Part shown: positions 18,170 through 27,986 of the stretch, piece after piece
How positions within the stretch are numbered: position 1 is the first letter of the stretch
How the letters are laid out: each line of letters opens with the position of its first letter
Assembly (NCBI GenBank): GCA_902590895.1
Contig: CACIYM010000004.1
Coordinates: forward strand, 1-53,740
DNA from: an uncultured Alphaproteobacteria bacterium
GTDB lineage: Bacteria; Pseudomonadota; Alphaproteobacteria; Methylaequorales; Methylaequoraceae
Direction: 5' to 3'
DNA: 53,740 bases
The notes under the pieces: model-generated
Database searches by the model: none
Told to the model about the DNA's origin: nothing
What the model saw: the letters and a program-made list of their open reading frames with translations, nothing else
Position numbers and translations under genes: made by a program

Positions 18170-20080
18170 CTAACGTCTGTTCTTGATCAATTCGTCAACA
18201 ACACCTGGTTCATTAAGTGTTGATGTGTCACCAATTGACTCTTCTTCATTGCAAGCAACTTTTCTCAGGATTCTTCTCATTATTTTACCAGATCGTGTCT
18301 TTGGTAGATTTGGTGCCCATTGAATCACATCCGGGGTTGCTATTGGACCAATTACAGATCTAACCCAACTTACTAATTGTTTTTTTAAATCTTCAGTATA
18401 ATTTTCTCCTGTCATTAGAGTTACATAAGCATATATTCCCTGCCCTTTAATATCGTGAGGATACCCTACAACAGCAGCCTCAGAAACTTTTTTGTGAAGA
18501 ACTAAAGCACTCTCAACCTCTGCTGTTCCTAATCTGTGTCCAGAAACATTAATTACATCATCAACCCTTCCCGTTATCCAGTAGTATCCATCCTTATCTC
18601 TGCGGCATCCATCCCCAGTAAAGTATTTTCCTTTAAATGACGAAAAATAAGTTTCAACAAACCTTTTGTGATTTCTATATACAGTTCGCATCATTCCAGG
18701 CCATGATGTTGAAATACATAGATTTCCTTCGCATTCTCCTTGTAGCTCATTCCCTTCGTTATCAACAATTATTGGTTGCACTCCATAGAAAGGTAGAGTT
18801 GCTGAGCCGGGTTTAAGGGGAGTAGTTCCTGCAATTGGGGATATTAGAATTCCACCAGTTTCTGTTTGCCACCACGTATCAATTACAGGACACTTTTTTC
18901 CTCCAATTACTTCATGATACCATTTCCATGCTTCGGGATTTATAGGCTCTCCAACACTTCCAAGAACTTTAAGGGATGATAGATTAAATTTCTTAACGTA
19001 AGAATCACCCAAACCCATAAGGGCCCTTATAGCAGTAGGTGCGGTATAAAAAATATTTACCTTAAACTTATCAACAATCTGCCAAAATCTTGATGCATCA
19101 GGATAAGTTGGGATCCCTTCAAACATCAATGTTGTTGAACCGTTACACAATGGACCATAGACGATATATGAATGACCAGTAACCCAACCAACATCGGCAG
19201 TACACCAATAAATGTCGTCTTGTTTTAAATCAAAAATAGTTCTATGACTTATTGAGGCATGAAGCAAATATCCAGCTGAAGTATGCAAAACACCTTTTGG
19301 TTTACCGGTCGACCCAGAGGTATATAAAATAAAAAGTGGATCCTCAGAAAATTGTTCAGTTATTTCACATTTGTTACTTTGATTTGAAACCAAATCTTCA
19401 TACGACACTTCTTTTTTATGGTAATTGATCTCTTTGTTCGTACGATTAACTATAACTATATTTTCAATAATATCTAAATCAGTTGTTGCACTTCTTACAT
19501 TTGACAGCAGCGGAATAGCTTTTCCTCCCCTAAGACCTTCATTTGCTGTGATTACTGTGGACGATCCACAATCAACTATTCTATCTCTAAGAGAATCGGG
19601 AGCAAATCCACCAAAAACAACAGAGTGAATTGCACCAATTCTTGCACACGCAAGCATAGCATAAGCAGCCTCTGGAATCATAGGTAGATAAATTGTAACC
19701 CTGTCTCCCTTTTTTACTCCAAGGGACTTTAAACCATTGGCAAATTTGCAAACTTCATTGTGAAGGTCATTATAGGTGATTTTTTTGCTTTCATTTGGTG
19801 TGTCAGCCTCCCAAATAATCGCCACCTTTTTTCCTCTTTCTTTTAAATGTCGATCAATACAGTTGTATGAAACATTTAAAGAACCTCCTCTAAACCATTT
19901 AATACTTACTTCATTATTAAATGTACTCTCTTTTACAGTCGAGAACTCCTTAATCCAGGAAAGTGATGAAGCTTTATCACTCCAAAATTTTTCCGGATCA
20001 TCAATAGATAGTCTGTATTCTTCAAAATACTTTTCTATTGACAAAGACGGCTTAGAAATTTTATTTTTTACAAAATTCAT
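18170..20080 (-). CDS. acsA: Acetyl-CoA synthetase
   Basis: A 636-residue AMP-forming acetate-CoA ligase. Seen are the nucleotide-binding loop [16 protein letters not shown], the acetate-pocket and acyl-adenylate region [11 protein letters not shown], the hinge region [19 protein letters not shown] and the C-terminal catalytic-lysine motif [10 protein letters not shown], whose lysine is the acetylation switch in well-studied homologues. It activates acetate for central metabolism. The ATG is preceded by a good ribosome-binding site (GAGG, spacing about 5). It is the last gene of a minus-strand series tsaD - gpsA - yciI - acsA, 51 bp after yciI. Confidence 0.97.
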   Translation of the reverse strand: MNFVKNKISKPSLSIEKYFEEYRLSIDDPEKFWSDKASSLSWIKEFSTVKESTFNNEVSIKWFRGGSLNVSYNCIDRHLKERGKKVAIIWEADTPNESKKITYNDLHNEVCKFANGLKSLGVKKGDRVTIYLPMIPEAAYAMLACARIGAIHSVVFGGFAPDSLRDRIVDCGSSTVITANEGLRGGKAIPLLSNVRSATTDLDIIENIVIVNRTNKEINYHKKEVSYEDLVSNQSNKCEITEQFSEDPLFILYTSGSTGKPKGVLHTSAGYLLHASISHRTIFDLKQDDIYWCTADVGWVTGHSYIVYGPLCNGSTTLMFEGIPTYPDASRFWQIVDKFKVNIFYTAPTAIRALMGLGDSYVKKFNLSSLKVLGSVGEPINPEAWKWYHEVIGGKKCPVIDTWWQTETGGILISPIAGTTPLKPGSATLPFYGVQPIIVDNEGNELQGECEGNLCISTSWPGMMRTVYRNHKRFVETYFSSFKGKYFTGDGCRRDKDGYYWITGRVDDVINVSGHRLGTAEVESALVLHKKVSEAAVVGYPHDIKGQGIYAYVTLMTGENYTEDLKKQLVSWVRSVIGPIATPDVIQWAPNLPKTRSGKIMRRILRKVACNEEESIGDTSTLNEPGVVDELIKNRR

Positions 20081-20131
20081 AATTTCCTCACCACATAGAT
20101 ATATTAACTCAAAAATAAAATAAACAGTTTT

Positions 20132-20407
20132 TTAAAACACTCTTTTAAATAGTTCAATCTCAACAGTCTCAAAAAGATTCACCTTTGCGTAGGGATCTTT
20201 TTTTAAAAATTCTTCAAGTTTTGTTTTATTTTCAAACTTTATTACTAACATGCTGCCTTTCGGATTTTCGCTATCATCTAAGATTGGTCCAGCCATAACT
20301 AGGTTTTCCTTTAAGGTTTGAAGATATTTCAAATGAAAATTTCTATTAGCAAGTCTTTTACCTAAAGAATTTTCTTTATCTTTGCATATAACTATAAATG
20401 TATTCAT
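20132..20407 (-). CDS. YciI-like protein
   Basis: A 91-residue protein of the YciI family (ferredoxin-like dimeric alpha-beta barrel). Typical features are the start with a short strand, the helix containing NRNFHLKYLQTLK with the conserved histidine, the turn MAGPILDDSENPKGSMLVI and the C-terminal DPYAKVNLFETVEIELF. The biochemical role of the alphaproteobacterial gpsA-linked version is unknown. Its ATG overlaps the gpsA stop by 4 bp (ATGA), so it is translationally coupled to gpsA, an arrangement common in this class. Confidence 0.9.
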   Translation of the reverse strand: MNTFIVICKDKENSLGKRLANRNFHLKYLQTLKENLVMAGPILDDSENPKGSMLVIKFENKTKLEEFLKKDPYAKVNLFETVEIELFKRVF

Positions 20408-21327
20408 TTTTCATACTGAAGTGGCCTGGATAGTAAATCTGATATAATTTTATTGACTTTTTGTCCAGATAATATTTTTTTTACAGAATTACATATTGGT
20501 AATTCAACACCGTATTTTTTCCCTAATTTACAAATACTTTCACATGACTCCATGCCTTCCACAACTTCACCAGATACTATTTTTTTTTGCTGCGCTAATA
20601 AGTATCCTAGTTTTGTATTCCTAGATTTTAAAGACGAACACGTCAAACTTAAGTCTCCAATTCCAGAAAGACCATAAAAAGTATTTTTTTTTGCACCCAT
20701 TTTTATGCCTAGTTCAATAATTTCTGATAAACCTCTCGTGATGATTGATGCGTTAGCATTTAAACCTAAACCTTTACCAATGATGAATCCTGATGCTATT
20801 GCAACCACATTCTTCATTGCTCCACCTATTTGAGTTCCGATTACATCAGTATTAAAATAGATTCTAAACTTTTCTTGAGCTATGATTTTAGATACGTTTT
20901 CAGCAAATTTTGAGTTTTTTGACGAAATAACTGAAGCAGTGGGTAACCCTTTAATTACTTCAAAAGAAAAGTTTGGTCCGGATAAAACCGCAAAATTGCT
21001 TTTTGGAAAGTATTCTTTTAATATCTCACTCATCAGGAGATTTGTTTTCTTTTCTATTCCTTTACTGCATATAACAAATTGCAAATTACGGTTTTTTGGA
21101 AGTTGTACAAAAACATTTCTCATACTCTGCGAAGTGTTGGCTAGAAAAATTACATCGCAATTTTTAAGTTTTTCAAAACAATCAACAATTAATAAACTTT
21201 CTTCTTTTGAAAATTTAGCTTTTGCTTTTCTTATATCCCTCGTTTTAATGGTAATTTCTGCATCAACTAAAATCTTAGATAATGCTCGTGACCAGTTACC
21301 AGACCCAATTATTCCAACTTTTCTCAT
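20404..21327 (-). CDS. gpsA: Glycerol-3-phosphate dehydrogenase (NAD(P)+)
   Basis: Makes sn-glycerol 3-phosphate from dihydroxyacetone phosphate for phospholipid synthesis. The Rossmann motif GIIGSGNWSRALSKIL is at the N-terminus. The catalytic lysine lies in IGGAMKNVVAIASGF, and GLSGIGDLSLTCSS and SRNTKLGYLLA are typical of GpsA. I start at MRKVGIIG rather than six codons further upstream because this ATG overlaps the tsaD stop as ATGA, giving a 307-residue protein. Length is slightly below the usual 325-340. It is coupled to tsaD before it and yciI after it. Confidence 0.95.
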   Translation of the reverse strand: MRKVGIIGSGNWSRALSKILVDAEITIKTRDIRKAKAKFSKEESLLIVDCFEKLKNCDVIFLANTSQSMRNVFVQLPKNRNLQFVICSKGIEKKTNLLMSEILKEYFPKSNFAVLSGPNFSFEVIKGLPTASVISSKNSKFAENVSKIIAQEKFRIYFNTDVIGTQIGGAMKNVVAIASGFIIGKGLGLNANASIITRGLSEIIELGIKMGAKKNTFYGLSGIGDLSLTCSSLKSRNTKLGYLLAQQKKIVSGEVVEGMESCESICKLGKKYGVELPICNSVKKILSGQKVNKIISDLLSRPLQYEK

Positions 21328-22355
21328 AGATCTTCTAAACTCCACCTTGGTTTTGGGTGCATTGTAAGTGAGTCGCTTTTTTTTATTTTGTTTAATCTTT
21401 CAATGCCTGCCCATGCAATCATTGTTGCGTTATCAACGCATAATTTCTTTTCAGGCACTATGAATTCTATACAATGTTGCTTACATAAAAAATCAAATTT
21501 TTTTCTTATAAATTTGTTTGAAGCAACCCCTCCTGCTAGAATAAAAGATTGTAGGTTCATCTTTTTTTTAAATAGGTTTATGGCTTTTTCACATTTTGCT
21601 ATTAGGATTTCTGTAATACATTCCTGAAATTCATTTGCTAAGTTATATTGCAAAGTCTTATTTAAGGGTTTTTCAGTTATCCTTCTTATAGATGTTTTTA
21701 GGCCAGAGAATGAAAAATTAAAATCGTCAGACTTTAGTAGTGGTTTAGGTAATTTAAAAAAATTTGTATTTATGCCTTTTAATGCCAATTTTTCAATTAT
21801 TGGCCCACCAGGATAACCATATCCTAATAATCTCGATGTTTTATCAAACGCCTCACCTAAGGCATCATCTAAAGTTTCGCCTATAATTTCAAATTTATTA
21901 TATTTTTTCGCAATAAGTAGTTGCGTGTGTCCTCCTGATAGTAGAAGAGATAAAAATGGAAAATTTATTTTTTTTTTCAATCGTGATACCAAAATGTGTC
22001 CCTGAAGATGATTGACTGAAATGAAGGGTTTATTATTAGCCAAAGATAAAGTTTTTGCATAATTTGAACCAATAAGTAAGCCACCAAGTAAACCAGGTCC
22101 GGTTGTTGCGGCAAAAGCATCAATTTTTTTTAAATTTATTTTCGCTTTATTAAGTGTTTTTTGTACTAAAATATTTAATGTATTTTCATGTTCTCTAGAA
22201 GCTAATTCTGGAACAATTCCACCAAATTTAGAGTGTTTTTTAAATTGCGACAAAGTATTTTCTGCAAGAATATTACCGAAATCATCATTTTCTTTTTGTT
22301 CTATTATTGCAACGGAAGTTTCATCACAACTAGTTTCTATACCTAAAACAATCAT
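21324..22355 (-). CDS. tsaD: tRNA N6-adenosine threonylcarbamoyltransferase TsaD
   Basis: A 343-residue Kae1/TsaD family protein that transfers threonylcarbamoyl to A37 of ANN-decoding tRNAs together with TsaB/TsaE. The start MIVLGIETSCDETSVAI, the metal-binding HLQGH (HxxxH) motif after FISVN, LLLSGGHTQLL, the ATP-binding LAGGVASNKF and the late DNATMIAWAG are all present. It is the first gene of the minus-strand tsaD-gpsA-yciI-acsA series and is read divergently from hemC, a pairing frequent in alphaproteobacteria. Confidence 0.97.
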   Translation of the reverse strand: MIVLGIETSCDETSVAIIEQKENDDFGNILAENTLSQFKKHSKFGGIVPELASREHENTLNILVQKTLNKAKINLKKIDAFAATTGPGLLGGLLIGSNYAKTLSLANNKPFISVNHLQGHILVSRLKKKINFPFLSLLLSGGHTQLLIAKKYNKFEIIGETLDDALGEAFDKTSRLLGYGYPGGPIIEKLALKGINTNFFKLPKPLLKSDDFNFSFSGLKTSIRRITEKPLNKTLQYNLANEFQECITEILIAKCEKAINLFKKKMNLQSFILAGGVASNKFIRKKFDFLCKQHCIEFIVPEKKLCVDNATMIAWAGIERLNKIKKSDSLTMHPKPRWSLEDL

Positions 22356-22419
22356 AATTTATACATTAGAGTATTTATCAAAAATATTCTATGCTACTAA
22401 AATAAATAGGTTATTAATT
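22356..22419. promoter_or_regulatory. Divergent promoter region between tsaD and hemC
   Basis: These 64 bp separate two divergent start codons, so both operons must be transcribed from here or from inside the genes. The stretch is nearly all A/T, and I cannot choose -35/-10 boxes with confidence. Confidence 0.4.
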
Positions 22420-23340
22420 ATGATTTATCCCTCTAAAAAAATTACTGTAGGGTCTAGAGAAAGTCCACTTGCTAAAGCGCAAGTTAAAATTTTTTTAAAT
22501 GTTTTAAGTAATAAATTTGGTGTTTCATCTTTGAAATTTATAAAAAGTAAATTTCTTAAAACCTCAGGTGATATCTTTTTAAATAAAAATATTTCTGAGG
22601 TTGGTAATAAAGGTTTGTTTACCAAAGAAATTGATGAGGCACAATTGAGATCTGAAATAGATATTGCCGTTCATTCTTTAAAAGATTTACCAACAGTGTT
22701 GCCAAAAGGACTAGTTATTGGAGGAGTACTTAAAAGAGAGAGACCAAATGATGTAATTTTTTCTTTAAAAAAATATGATATTAAGAAAAGTTCTAAAAAG
22801 ATTTTACTAGGAACTTCATCTATTAGAAGAAAAATTCAATTAATGCATCTCAACAAAAATCTAGATGTTTTAGAAATAAGAGGAAATGTTGGAACCAGAA
22901 TTAAAAAAGTAATTGATGGTATTTTTGATGGTGTAATTCTAGCAGAGGCAGGTTTAAGAAGATTAAATATTACTGAAAATTATAAATCGATAGACATTAG
23001 AAATGTTATTCCAGCCGTTGGACAAGGTGTTATTGCTTTAGTAATAAAGAAAAATAAATATACTGAAACTTTAATTGATCAAATAAATCATCAAAGTACA
23101 TTTATAGAGTCTGATTGCGAAAGACAATTTCTTCGTGCATTAGATGGATCCTGTAAAACGCCTATAGGTGCTTTAGCAAAAATAGTCAAAAGAAACAACA
23201 ACAAGAAACAAATTTTTTTTCGTTATATGGCATCTTCACTTGATGGAAAAAAAATAATAAAAAGTAAAACTTTTTTTGATTTAAACAATTACAAAAAACA
23301 AAGTTTTAAGCTTGGCAGTAAAATAAAAAAATTGATCTAA
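22420..23340 (+). CDS. hemC: Porphobilinogen deaminase (hydroxymethylbilane synthase)
   Basis: Polymerises four porphobilinogen units to hydroxymethylbilane in haem synthesis. The 306-residue protein opens with ITVGSRESPLAKAQ. It has AVHSLKDLPT, the substrate-binding GTSSIRRKIQL and RGNVGTRIKKV, and the dipyrromethane-cofactor cysteine in LDGSCKTPIGAL. It is the first gene of a plus-strand operon hemC-hemD-Mic60-like-hemY. Its stop overlaps the hemD start (TAATG). Confidence 0.97.
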   Translation: MIYPSKKITVGSRESPLAKAQVKIFLNVLSNKFGVSSLKFIKSKFLKTSGDIFLNKNISEVGNKGLFTKEIDEAQLRSEIDIAVHSLKDLPTVLPKGLVIGGVLKRERPNDVIFSLKKYDIKKSSKKILLGTSSIRRKIQLMHLNKNLDVLEIRGNVGTRIKKVIDGIFDGVILAEAGLRRLNITENYKSIDIRNVIPAVGQGVIALVIKKNKYTETLIDQINHQSTFIESDCERQFLRALDGSCKTPIGALAKIVKRNNNKKQIFFRYMASSLDGKKIIKSKTFFDLNNYKKQSFKLGSKIKKLI

Positions 23341-24059
23341 TGTCAAAAATTTTACTAACAAGACCAAAAAAGGATGGATTGAAAACTTCACTAACACTAA
23401 AAAGGTTTTTAATCCAAAGTTTGTGTTTGCCTTTGATTGAAATAAAAAAAGAAATACATCCAAAAATTTATTCCTCAGAATACGATATTTTTTTGTTTAC
23501 AAGTAAGAATGGAGTAAGAAATTTTAAAATTGATGTTAAAGAATTGAATGAAGATAAAATTACTTTTGCAGTGGGTAGAGAAACCAAAAACTTACTTGTA
23601 GACTATGGTTTCAAAAATGTAATCAGTGTAAATGGTAATTTAGAAGATTTAAAAAAAGGCATGGTAAAATATCTTAAAAAGGGTCTAAGAATTTTACACC
23701 CCACTTCCTCAAAAAATAAGAGTTTGGAACAATTTTTTTTTAAGTATAAATGTAATTATTCTCATTTGAAGTGTTATAGTGTATTTAAAGTAAACAAAAA
23801 TAAGAAATTATTTGAGAGATTTATGATCTCAGAAAATGACAAAATAATTGCAATTTTTTCAAGTTTCACTGCTAAATCCTTTGTCGAACAAGTTATAAAA
23901 TTAAATCTATCTGAACATTGTAAAGATAAAATATTTATTGTTATAAGCGAAAATGTTAGAAATGAATTAGAATGTTTAGGTCGATGTAATATTGAAATTG
24001 CAAACCGACCTGATGAAAACGAAATGATAAGCTTAATTATTAAAAAATATTGGGGTTAA
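23340..24059 (+). CDS. hemD: Uroporphyrinogen-III synthase
   Basis: A 239-residue protein of the normal HemD length that closes and inverts hydroxymethylbilane to uroporphyrinogen III. Sequence conservation in HemD is low. The N-terminal ILLTRPKKDGLKTS, the first-domain FLFTSKNGVRNF and the second-domain IIAIFSSFTAKSFVEQ followed by a late NRPDENEMISLI match the family pattern (TRP.., TS.NgV, FtS..a, ..A..Pt...l). Position directly after hemC, with a one-base start/stop overlap, supports the call. Confidence 0.92.
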   Translation: MSKILLTRPKKDGLKTSLTLKRFLIQSLCLPLIEIKKEIHPKIYSSEYDIFLFTSKNGVRNFKIDVKELNEDKITFAVGRETKNLLVDYGFKNVISVNGNLEDLKKGMVKYLKKGLRILHPTSSKNKSLEQFFFKYKCNYSHLKCYSVFKVNKNKKLFERFMISENDKIIAIFSSFTAKSFVEQVIKLNLSEHCKDKIFIVISENVRNELECLGRCNIEIANRPDENEMISLIIKKYWG

Positions 24060-24062
24060 GTT

Positions 24063-25085
24063 TTGGTTGATGAAAAAAAAAAAAGTCCTACCAAGGGAGA
24101 TTTTATTGATCTTGAAAAATCTGAGTTTAAGAAAAAAAGAAATATTTTAAGTTTTTTAGTTAAATATATATCGTTTGGGCTTGTTTTTTTTGGAATGGGA
24201 CTGTTTGTAAGTAAAAAATATCAAATTCCTATAGATTTTGGTTTGGAAAATAATTTAAAACAAAAAACAAACGTTGATATTCTATCTGACTTACAAAGTG
24301 ATGTAGTTATTCTTGAAGATGATATTGAGAATATATCAGAAAGAATAAAAAAATCAGATTTATTTTATGAAAACTTAGAAAATAAAAACAGTGAACTACT
24401 TTTGAAATTAGATGAAGTTACTGAAAGAGTTAAAAAAGTTGGTGAGTTTGACTATACTAGTAATTTTAAAAAAGAGCTAAATCAATACGAGCTTTTAAAA
24501 AATTTACTAATATTAAAAAATAAGTTTAGTAGAAGGATCTCGATTGAAAATGAAATGTCCATTATCTCAACTTTCTTTGAAAATGATTACGAGGTATTAA
24601 CTTTGATGAATTTTTTTAGTGAAGTTGATCTATCAAGTGTTGTCAAAAAAAATTATTTATTGAATGAGGTTAATGAAAAAATAAGAAAGTATGACTTAAA
24701 ACTTGATGACTTTTTTAGAAATACAAAAACTGAAAATGATTTAAAAGAAACTAAAATTTTTGAATCAAAGGATCAGTTTCTAACTTATTTGAATGAATTA
24801 TTTAACTCAACATTTAAAATAACAAAATACAAAGATGCAAACTTTGATGAAAATATCACAGAAAATGGTAACTACAGAAATATTCTAGTATCTGCTAAAG
24901 AACATTTGTTGGCGGATAATTTAAACCAAGCCATAAGAATTATCGAACAATCTGGAATAGATTTAGATGAACATAGTGACTGGCTAGAGAAAAGCAAAAA
25001 ATTAAACGAGGTAGAAAAAAATATTAAAAATTTAGAGGATATAATTTTACAAAATTTAGTTAGTCAAAATGATAAAAGTTTTTAA
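24063..25085 (+). CDS. Mitofilin/Mic60-like inner-membrane coiled-coil protein
   Basis: A 340-residue protein with a charged N-terminus, one membrane helix (about residues 34-50, ISFGLVFFGMGLFV) and a long charged, coiled-coil-prone middle (about 65-130). A C-terminal helical domain includes AKEHLLADNLNQAIRII near the end. In alphaproteobacteria the gene between hemD and hemY encodes a Mic60 (mitofilin) homologue, linked to intracytoplasmic membrane shaping and outer-membrane contact. The call rests on this context plus architecture. The start is TTG, three bases after the hemD stop; no usable ATG exists nearby. The 3' end overlaps hemY by 17 bp. Confidence 0.82.
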   Translation: MVDEKKKSPTKGDFIDLEKSEFKKKRNILSFLVKYISFGLVFFGMGLFVSKKYQIPIDFGLENNLKQKTNVDILSDLQSDVVILEDDIENISERIKKSDLFYENLENKNSELLLKLDEVTERVKKVGEFDYTSNFKKELNQYELLKNLLILKNKFSRRISIENEMSIISTFFENDYEVLTLMNFFSEVDLSSVVKKNYLLNEVNEKIRKYDLKLDDFFRNTKTENDLKETKIFESKDQFLTYLNELFNSTFKITKYKDANFDENITENGNYRNILVSAKEHLLADNLNQAIRIIEQSGIDLDEHSDWLEKSKKLNEVEKNIKNLEDIILQNLVSQNDKSF

Positions 25086-26367
25086 ATATTTTATTATAAC
25101 TTTTATACTATCTTACTTTGTAGTTTGGGTAAGTGATCATCCTGGAACCGTAAAAATATCTTGGTCAGAGTATTTAATTGAAACTAATATAGTTGGTTTA
25201 TTTTTTATTTTTTTAATAAGTTTCTTAGTTATTTTTTTTATCCTCAAAACCTTTTCTAGCGTTAAAAGATTACCAAGTTTTATCTCTAACACAAGGCGTG
25301 AAAAAAATTTTTTACAAGGAAATCAAACCTTAGATGAAATTGCAATTGATTTATTCAAAGGTGACTTAGATAATCTTGAAAAAAATTCTAGAAAAATAAA
25401 CAAATATTTTGGTAACAAACTATTTTCTACCTTTATGCTCATTAATGCATCATTACTAAAAAATGATTTTACTCAAGCTAAAAAATATTTACAGATATTG
25501 GCAACTCTTCCGAGGGCAGACTATATCTTTAAACGTGTAAAAGTTTTAATTGCTTTAAAAGAAAATGATTTAAAAAATGCAGAAAATTGTTTACTAGAAT
25601 ATTGCAATGAGTACAAAGGGGATGAGTGGTTTTCTGAAAAACTTGCGATAATTCATTCTTACAAGGGTGAATGGAAGTTAGCGTTTGACTCACTTAACAA
25701 GGCCAGCATAAAAAAAAATTCTAATTTGAAACATATGCTTGCAAATCTTAAGGTTCTATCTGGATCAAAAGCTGTAGATGCTATGAAGATTTCAGATGAC
25801 TCAATTTTTGTTTTACAGGAATCGGTTAAAGAATTTATTGACGCCTCTGAAATAAAAAAAGCTGCTAATTTAATCCAAAAAAATTGGGAAAAAATTCAAT
25901 ACGTTGGGATTATTGAAATTTATATGGAGTTTAAAATCAAGAATAATTCAGATTCTTTGAATAGATATAAAATAATATCTCGATTACTTAGAAAGGAAAA
26001 GAAATTAACTGACGAAACAAAACTCGCCCTAGCCTATTCTGCATACCAGGCACAAGTTTGGGGGGAAAGTCAAGCCCACTTAGACTCTATTGAAACAAAA
26101 AATTGGGACGAAAGAGTAATAAAACTCTATAAAAAAGTTGAAGAAAAAAGTTCAAAAGTAACAATGCCTAATAATGAAAATAAAGTTTTATCAGAGCCTA
26201 GGTGGATTTGTTCGAATTGTAATTATAAATATGGAAAATGGCAATTCGTGTGTGATGAGTGCAGTGCAGTCAATCAAATAAATTGGTCAAAGAAGAATAG
26301 TGCAATAAAAATAAAATCTGCATTCATTTCACAAAATCCTTTTAGACATTTTCCACATATGAAGTGA
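25069..26367 (+). CDS. hemY: HemY-like TPR membrane protein with C-terminal zinc ribbon
   Basis: A 432-residue protein with the HemY N-terminal region of two membrane helices (about residues 4-20 and 43-62; VWVSDHPGTVKISW between them is typical). TPR-like helical repeats follow, then a C-terminal ribbon with cysteines 381, 384, 395 and 398 (CSNC and CDEC). HemY is encoded in haem operons but its enzymatic role is not established; the TPR-plus-rubredoxin layout resembles LapB. The gene overlaps the preceding Mic60-like gene and, at its 3' end, the convergent DNA glycosylase gene by 39 bp. Confidence 0.88.
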   Translation: MIKVFKYFIITFILSYFVVWVSDHPGTVKISWSEYLIETNIVGLFFIFLISFLVIFFILKTFSSVKRLPSFISNTRREKNFLQGNQTLDEIAIDLFKGDLDNLEKNSRKINKYFGNKLFSTFMLINASLLKNDFTQAKKYLQILATLPRADYIFKRVKVLIALKENDLKNAENCLLEYCNEYKGDEWFSEKLAIIHSYKGEWKLAFDSLNKASIKKNSNLKHMLANLKVLSGSKAVDAMKISDDSIFVLQESVKEFIDASEIKKAANLIQKNWEKIQYVGIIEIYMEFKIKNNSDSLNRYKIISRLLRKEKKLTDETKLALAYSAYQAQVWGESQAHLDSIETKNWDERVIKLYKKVEEKSSKVTMPNNENKVLSEPRWICSNCNYKYGKWQFVCDECSAVNQINWSKKNSAIKIKSAFISQNPFRHFPHMK

Positions 26368-26943
26368 TAGTATTGAGAGATTTGGCGAAAATATTTTATT
26401 AAAATTAATTTCTTTATTTTCTATACAGCAAATCTTCTTTTTTACTTTTTTAATTATTAGATCACTTTCTGGCAAAATATTTGGTCTTATTAAAAAAAAT
26501 ATGAGAATCATATCGCATGTCCACAACCCAATTCCCTTCAATTTAGTCAATTTTTTTTTAATTTCATTTTCACTTTGATTTTTTAGCAAGTTAGAATCTA
26601 GTGACTTTGATAACAATGTTTGATAAAGAGTAAGAACATACTCTATTTTTCTATTTGAAATACCAATATTTTTTAACTGCAGTTCTAGAGAGCAAATATT
26701 TTTTATATTTTTAAATTTAGGTGTATTTTTGTCATAATATTTGCAAAATTTTTTCCATATAGAATTTGCTGCTTTATCAGAAATTTGTTGACAAATGATT
26801 GTTTTAACCATGAATGCAAAAAAATCAATTTTGGGTTTCGGTATTCTTATAACTCCATTCATAAAAATTTGATTCTTTAATTCCTTAAATTTCGAACTCT
26901 TTAAAATTAATGATTGATGAATATCATCATAATTAACTTTCAT
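26329..26943 (-). CDS. AlkA-like DNA-3-methyladenine glycosylase (HhH-GPD family)
   Basis: A 204-residue helix-hairpin-helix glycosylase. The region FFAFMVKTIICQQISDKAA matches the conserved IL.QQ.S..AA stretch. LTKLKGIGLWTCDMIL is the HhH-GPD motif, and the aspartate in NILPESDLIIKKV sits at the catalytic position. It should remove alkylated purines in base-excision repair. It is the last gene of the GT2 - LAB_N - alkA-like operon; its ATG overlaps the LAB_N stop (TAATG). The last 39 bp overlap hemY on the other strand, which limits variation of both C-termini. Confidence 0.9.
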   Translation of the reverse strand: MKVNYDDIHQSLILKSSKFKELKNQIFMNGVIRIPKPKIDFFAFMVKTIICQQISDKAANSIWKKFCKYYDKNTPKFKNIKNICSLELQLKNIGISNRKIEYVLTLYQTLLSKSLDSNLLKNQSENEIKKKLTKLKGIGLWTCDMILIFFLIRPNILPESDLIIKKVKKKICCIENKEINFNKIFSPNLSILSLHMWKMSKRIL

Positions 26944-27245
26944 TAATTGACTTTCATAATCTTTGATGGATCATTTTTTTTGTTTTTACCTGCCTTTTTT
27001 ATCAGATAAATATTTCTAGAATATATGAGAAAACCACAGGATTGACCTACAATAAAAACTGGGTCAACTTTATGAATGGCATAACTAAGTAAAACCATAC
27101 TGCCAGCTAAACTAATCCACCAAAAAATATTTGGTATAATACTTTTAGAAGCTCTCTCGCTAACTACCCATTGTATTAAAAATCTTGAGGCAAAAATTGT
27201 TTGTCCAATAAAACCTACAATCAACCAAATCTGTTCTTCACTCAT
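26943..27245 (-). CDS. Lipid A biosynthesis N-terminal (LAB_N) domain membrane protein
   Basis: A 100-residue protein with about three membrane helices. IWLIVGFIGQTIFASRFLIQ, then SERASKSIIPNIFWW and QSCGFLIYSRNIYLI are the LAB_N pattern. The domain is found at the N-terminus of some LpxB proteins and as a stand-alone protein in lipid A/aminoarabinose-type operons next to a DPM1-like GT2 and an ArnT-like enzyme, exactly as here. Its precise biochemical activity is unknown to me. It overlaps the GT2 gene by 8 bp. Confidence 0.9.
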   Translation of the reverse strand: MSEEQIWLIVGFIGQTIFASRFLIQWVVSERASKSIIPNIFWWISLAGSMVLLSYAIHKVDPVFIVGQSCGFLIYSRNIYLIKKAGKNKKNDPSKIMKVN

Positions 27246-27939
27246 TTTTTCTCCTTTTGTTAATTAATACCCAGACTTTAAATAAATCGATTATTCCTAT
27301 CCAAAATCTATTATTAAAATTAAATTTCGAAAATCCTGCAAATCTCTCCCTATCATCCACTAAAACATTAAAAATTCTTCCTTTTTTCATTTTAAAAAGA
27401 GCTGGCAAAAATCTATGCATATTTTTGAAATATTCTATCTTCAAATAATCCTTTTTATTGAATACTTTTAGTGCGCAAGCAGTATCATCACAGTCATCAT
27501 TTAGAATAAACCTACGGACAGTATTAGCAACCTTTGAGCTGAATCTCTTTAAAAATGTATCTTTCCTTTTTTTTCTATTACCACAAATTAAAACAAAACT
27601 TTTCCAAGTTTTTGTAACTTGATACCAATAATCAATCATTTTTTTAATCTCATATGGTGGGTTTTGTCCATCTCCGTCAATAATGCAAATTACATTGTTA
27701 TTCGCAGCTTTTACCCCTGTCATCATTGCCATACATTTCCCTAAATTATTTTTGTGAGATATAATTTTTATATTATTGGCTAGTTTTTTTTTCTCTGATA
27801 AGAAACTATCTGTGCTTCCATCGTCTACAATAATAATTTCTGGTAACTTTCCTCTAAATTCTTTTTTTATCTCTTTGACTAAAACAAAAATAGAATCTGA
27901 CTCATTATAAATTGGAATTATTATTGTAAAATTGTTCAT
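27238..27939 (-). CDS. GT2 family glycosyltransferase, DPM1/ArnC-like
   Basis: A 233-residue GT-A glycosyltransferase without C-terminal membrane helices. The N-terminus TIIIPIYNESDSIFVLVKEI, the UDP/GDP-binding EIIIVDDGSTDSF and the metal-binding CIIDGDGQNPPYEIKKM are diagnostic. CALKVFNKKDYLK and RERFAGFSKFNF fit the polyprenyl-phosphate-sugar synthase branch. It likely makes an undecaprenyl-phosphate sugar used as donor by the divergent ArnT-like transferase. The starts of the two genes are 47 bp apart. Confidence 0.9.
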   Translation of the reverse strand: MNNFTIIIPIYNESDSIFVLVKEIKKEFRGKLPEIIIVDDGSTDSFLSEKKKLANNIKIISHKNNLGKCMAMMTGVKAANNNVICIIDGDGQNPPYEIKKMIDYWYQVTKTWKSFVLICGNRKKRKDTFLKRFSSKVANTVRRFILNDDCDDTACALKVFNKKDYLKIEYFKNMHRFLPALFKMKKGRIFNVLVDDRERFAGFSKFNFNNRFWIGIIDLFKVWVLINKRRKNE

Positions 27940-27986
27940 TTTAGGGTGTTATGTTACTTAATCTAAACTAGTGTGATGGAAAAACA

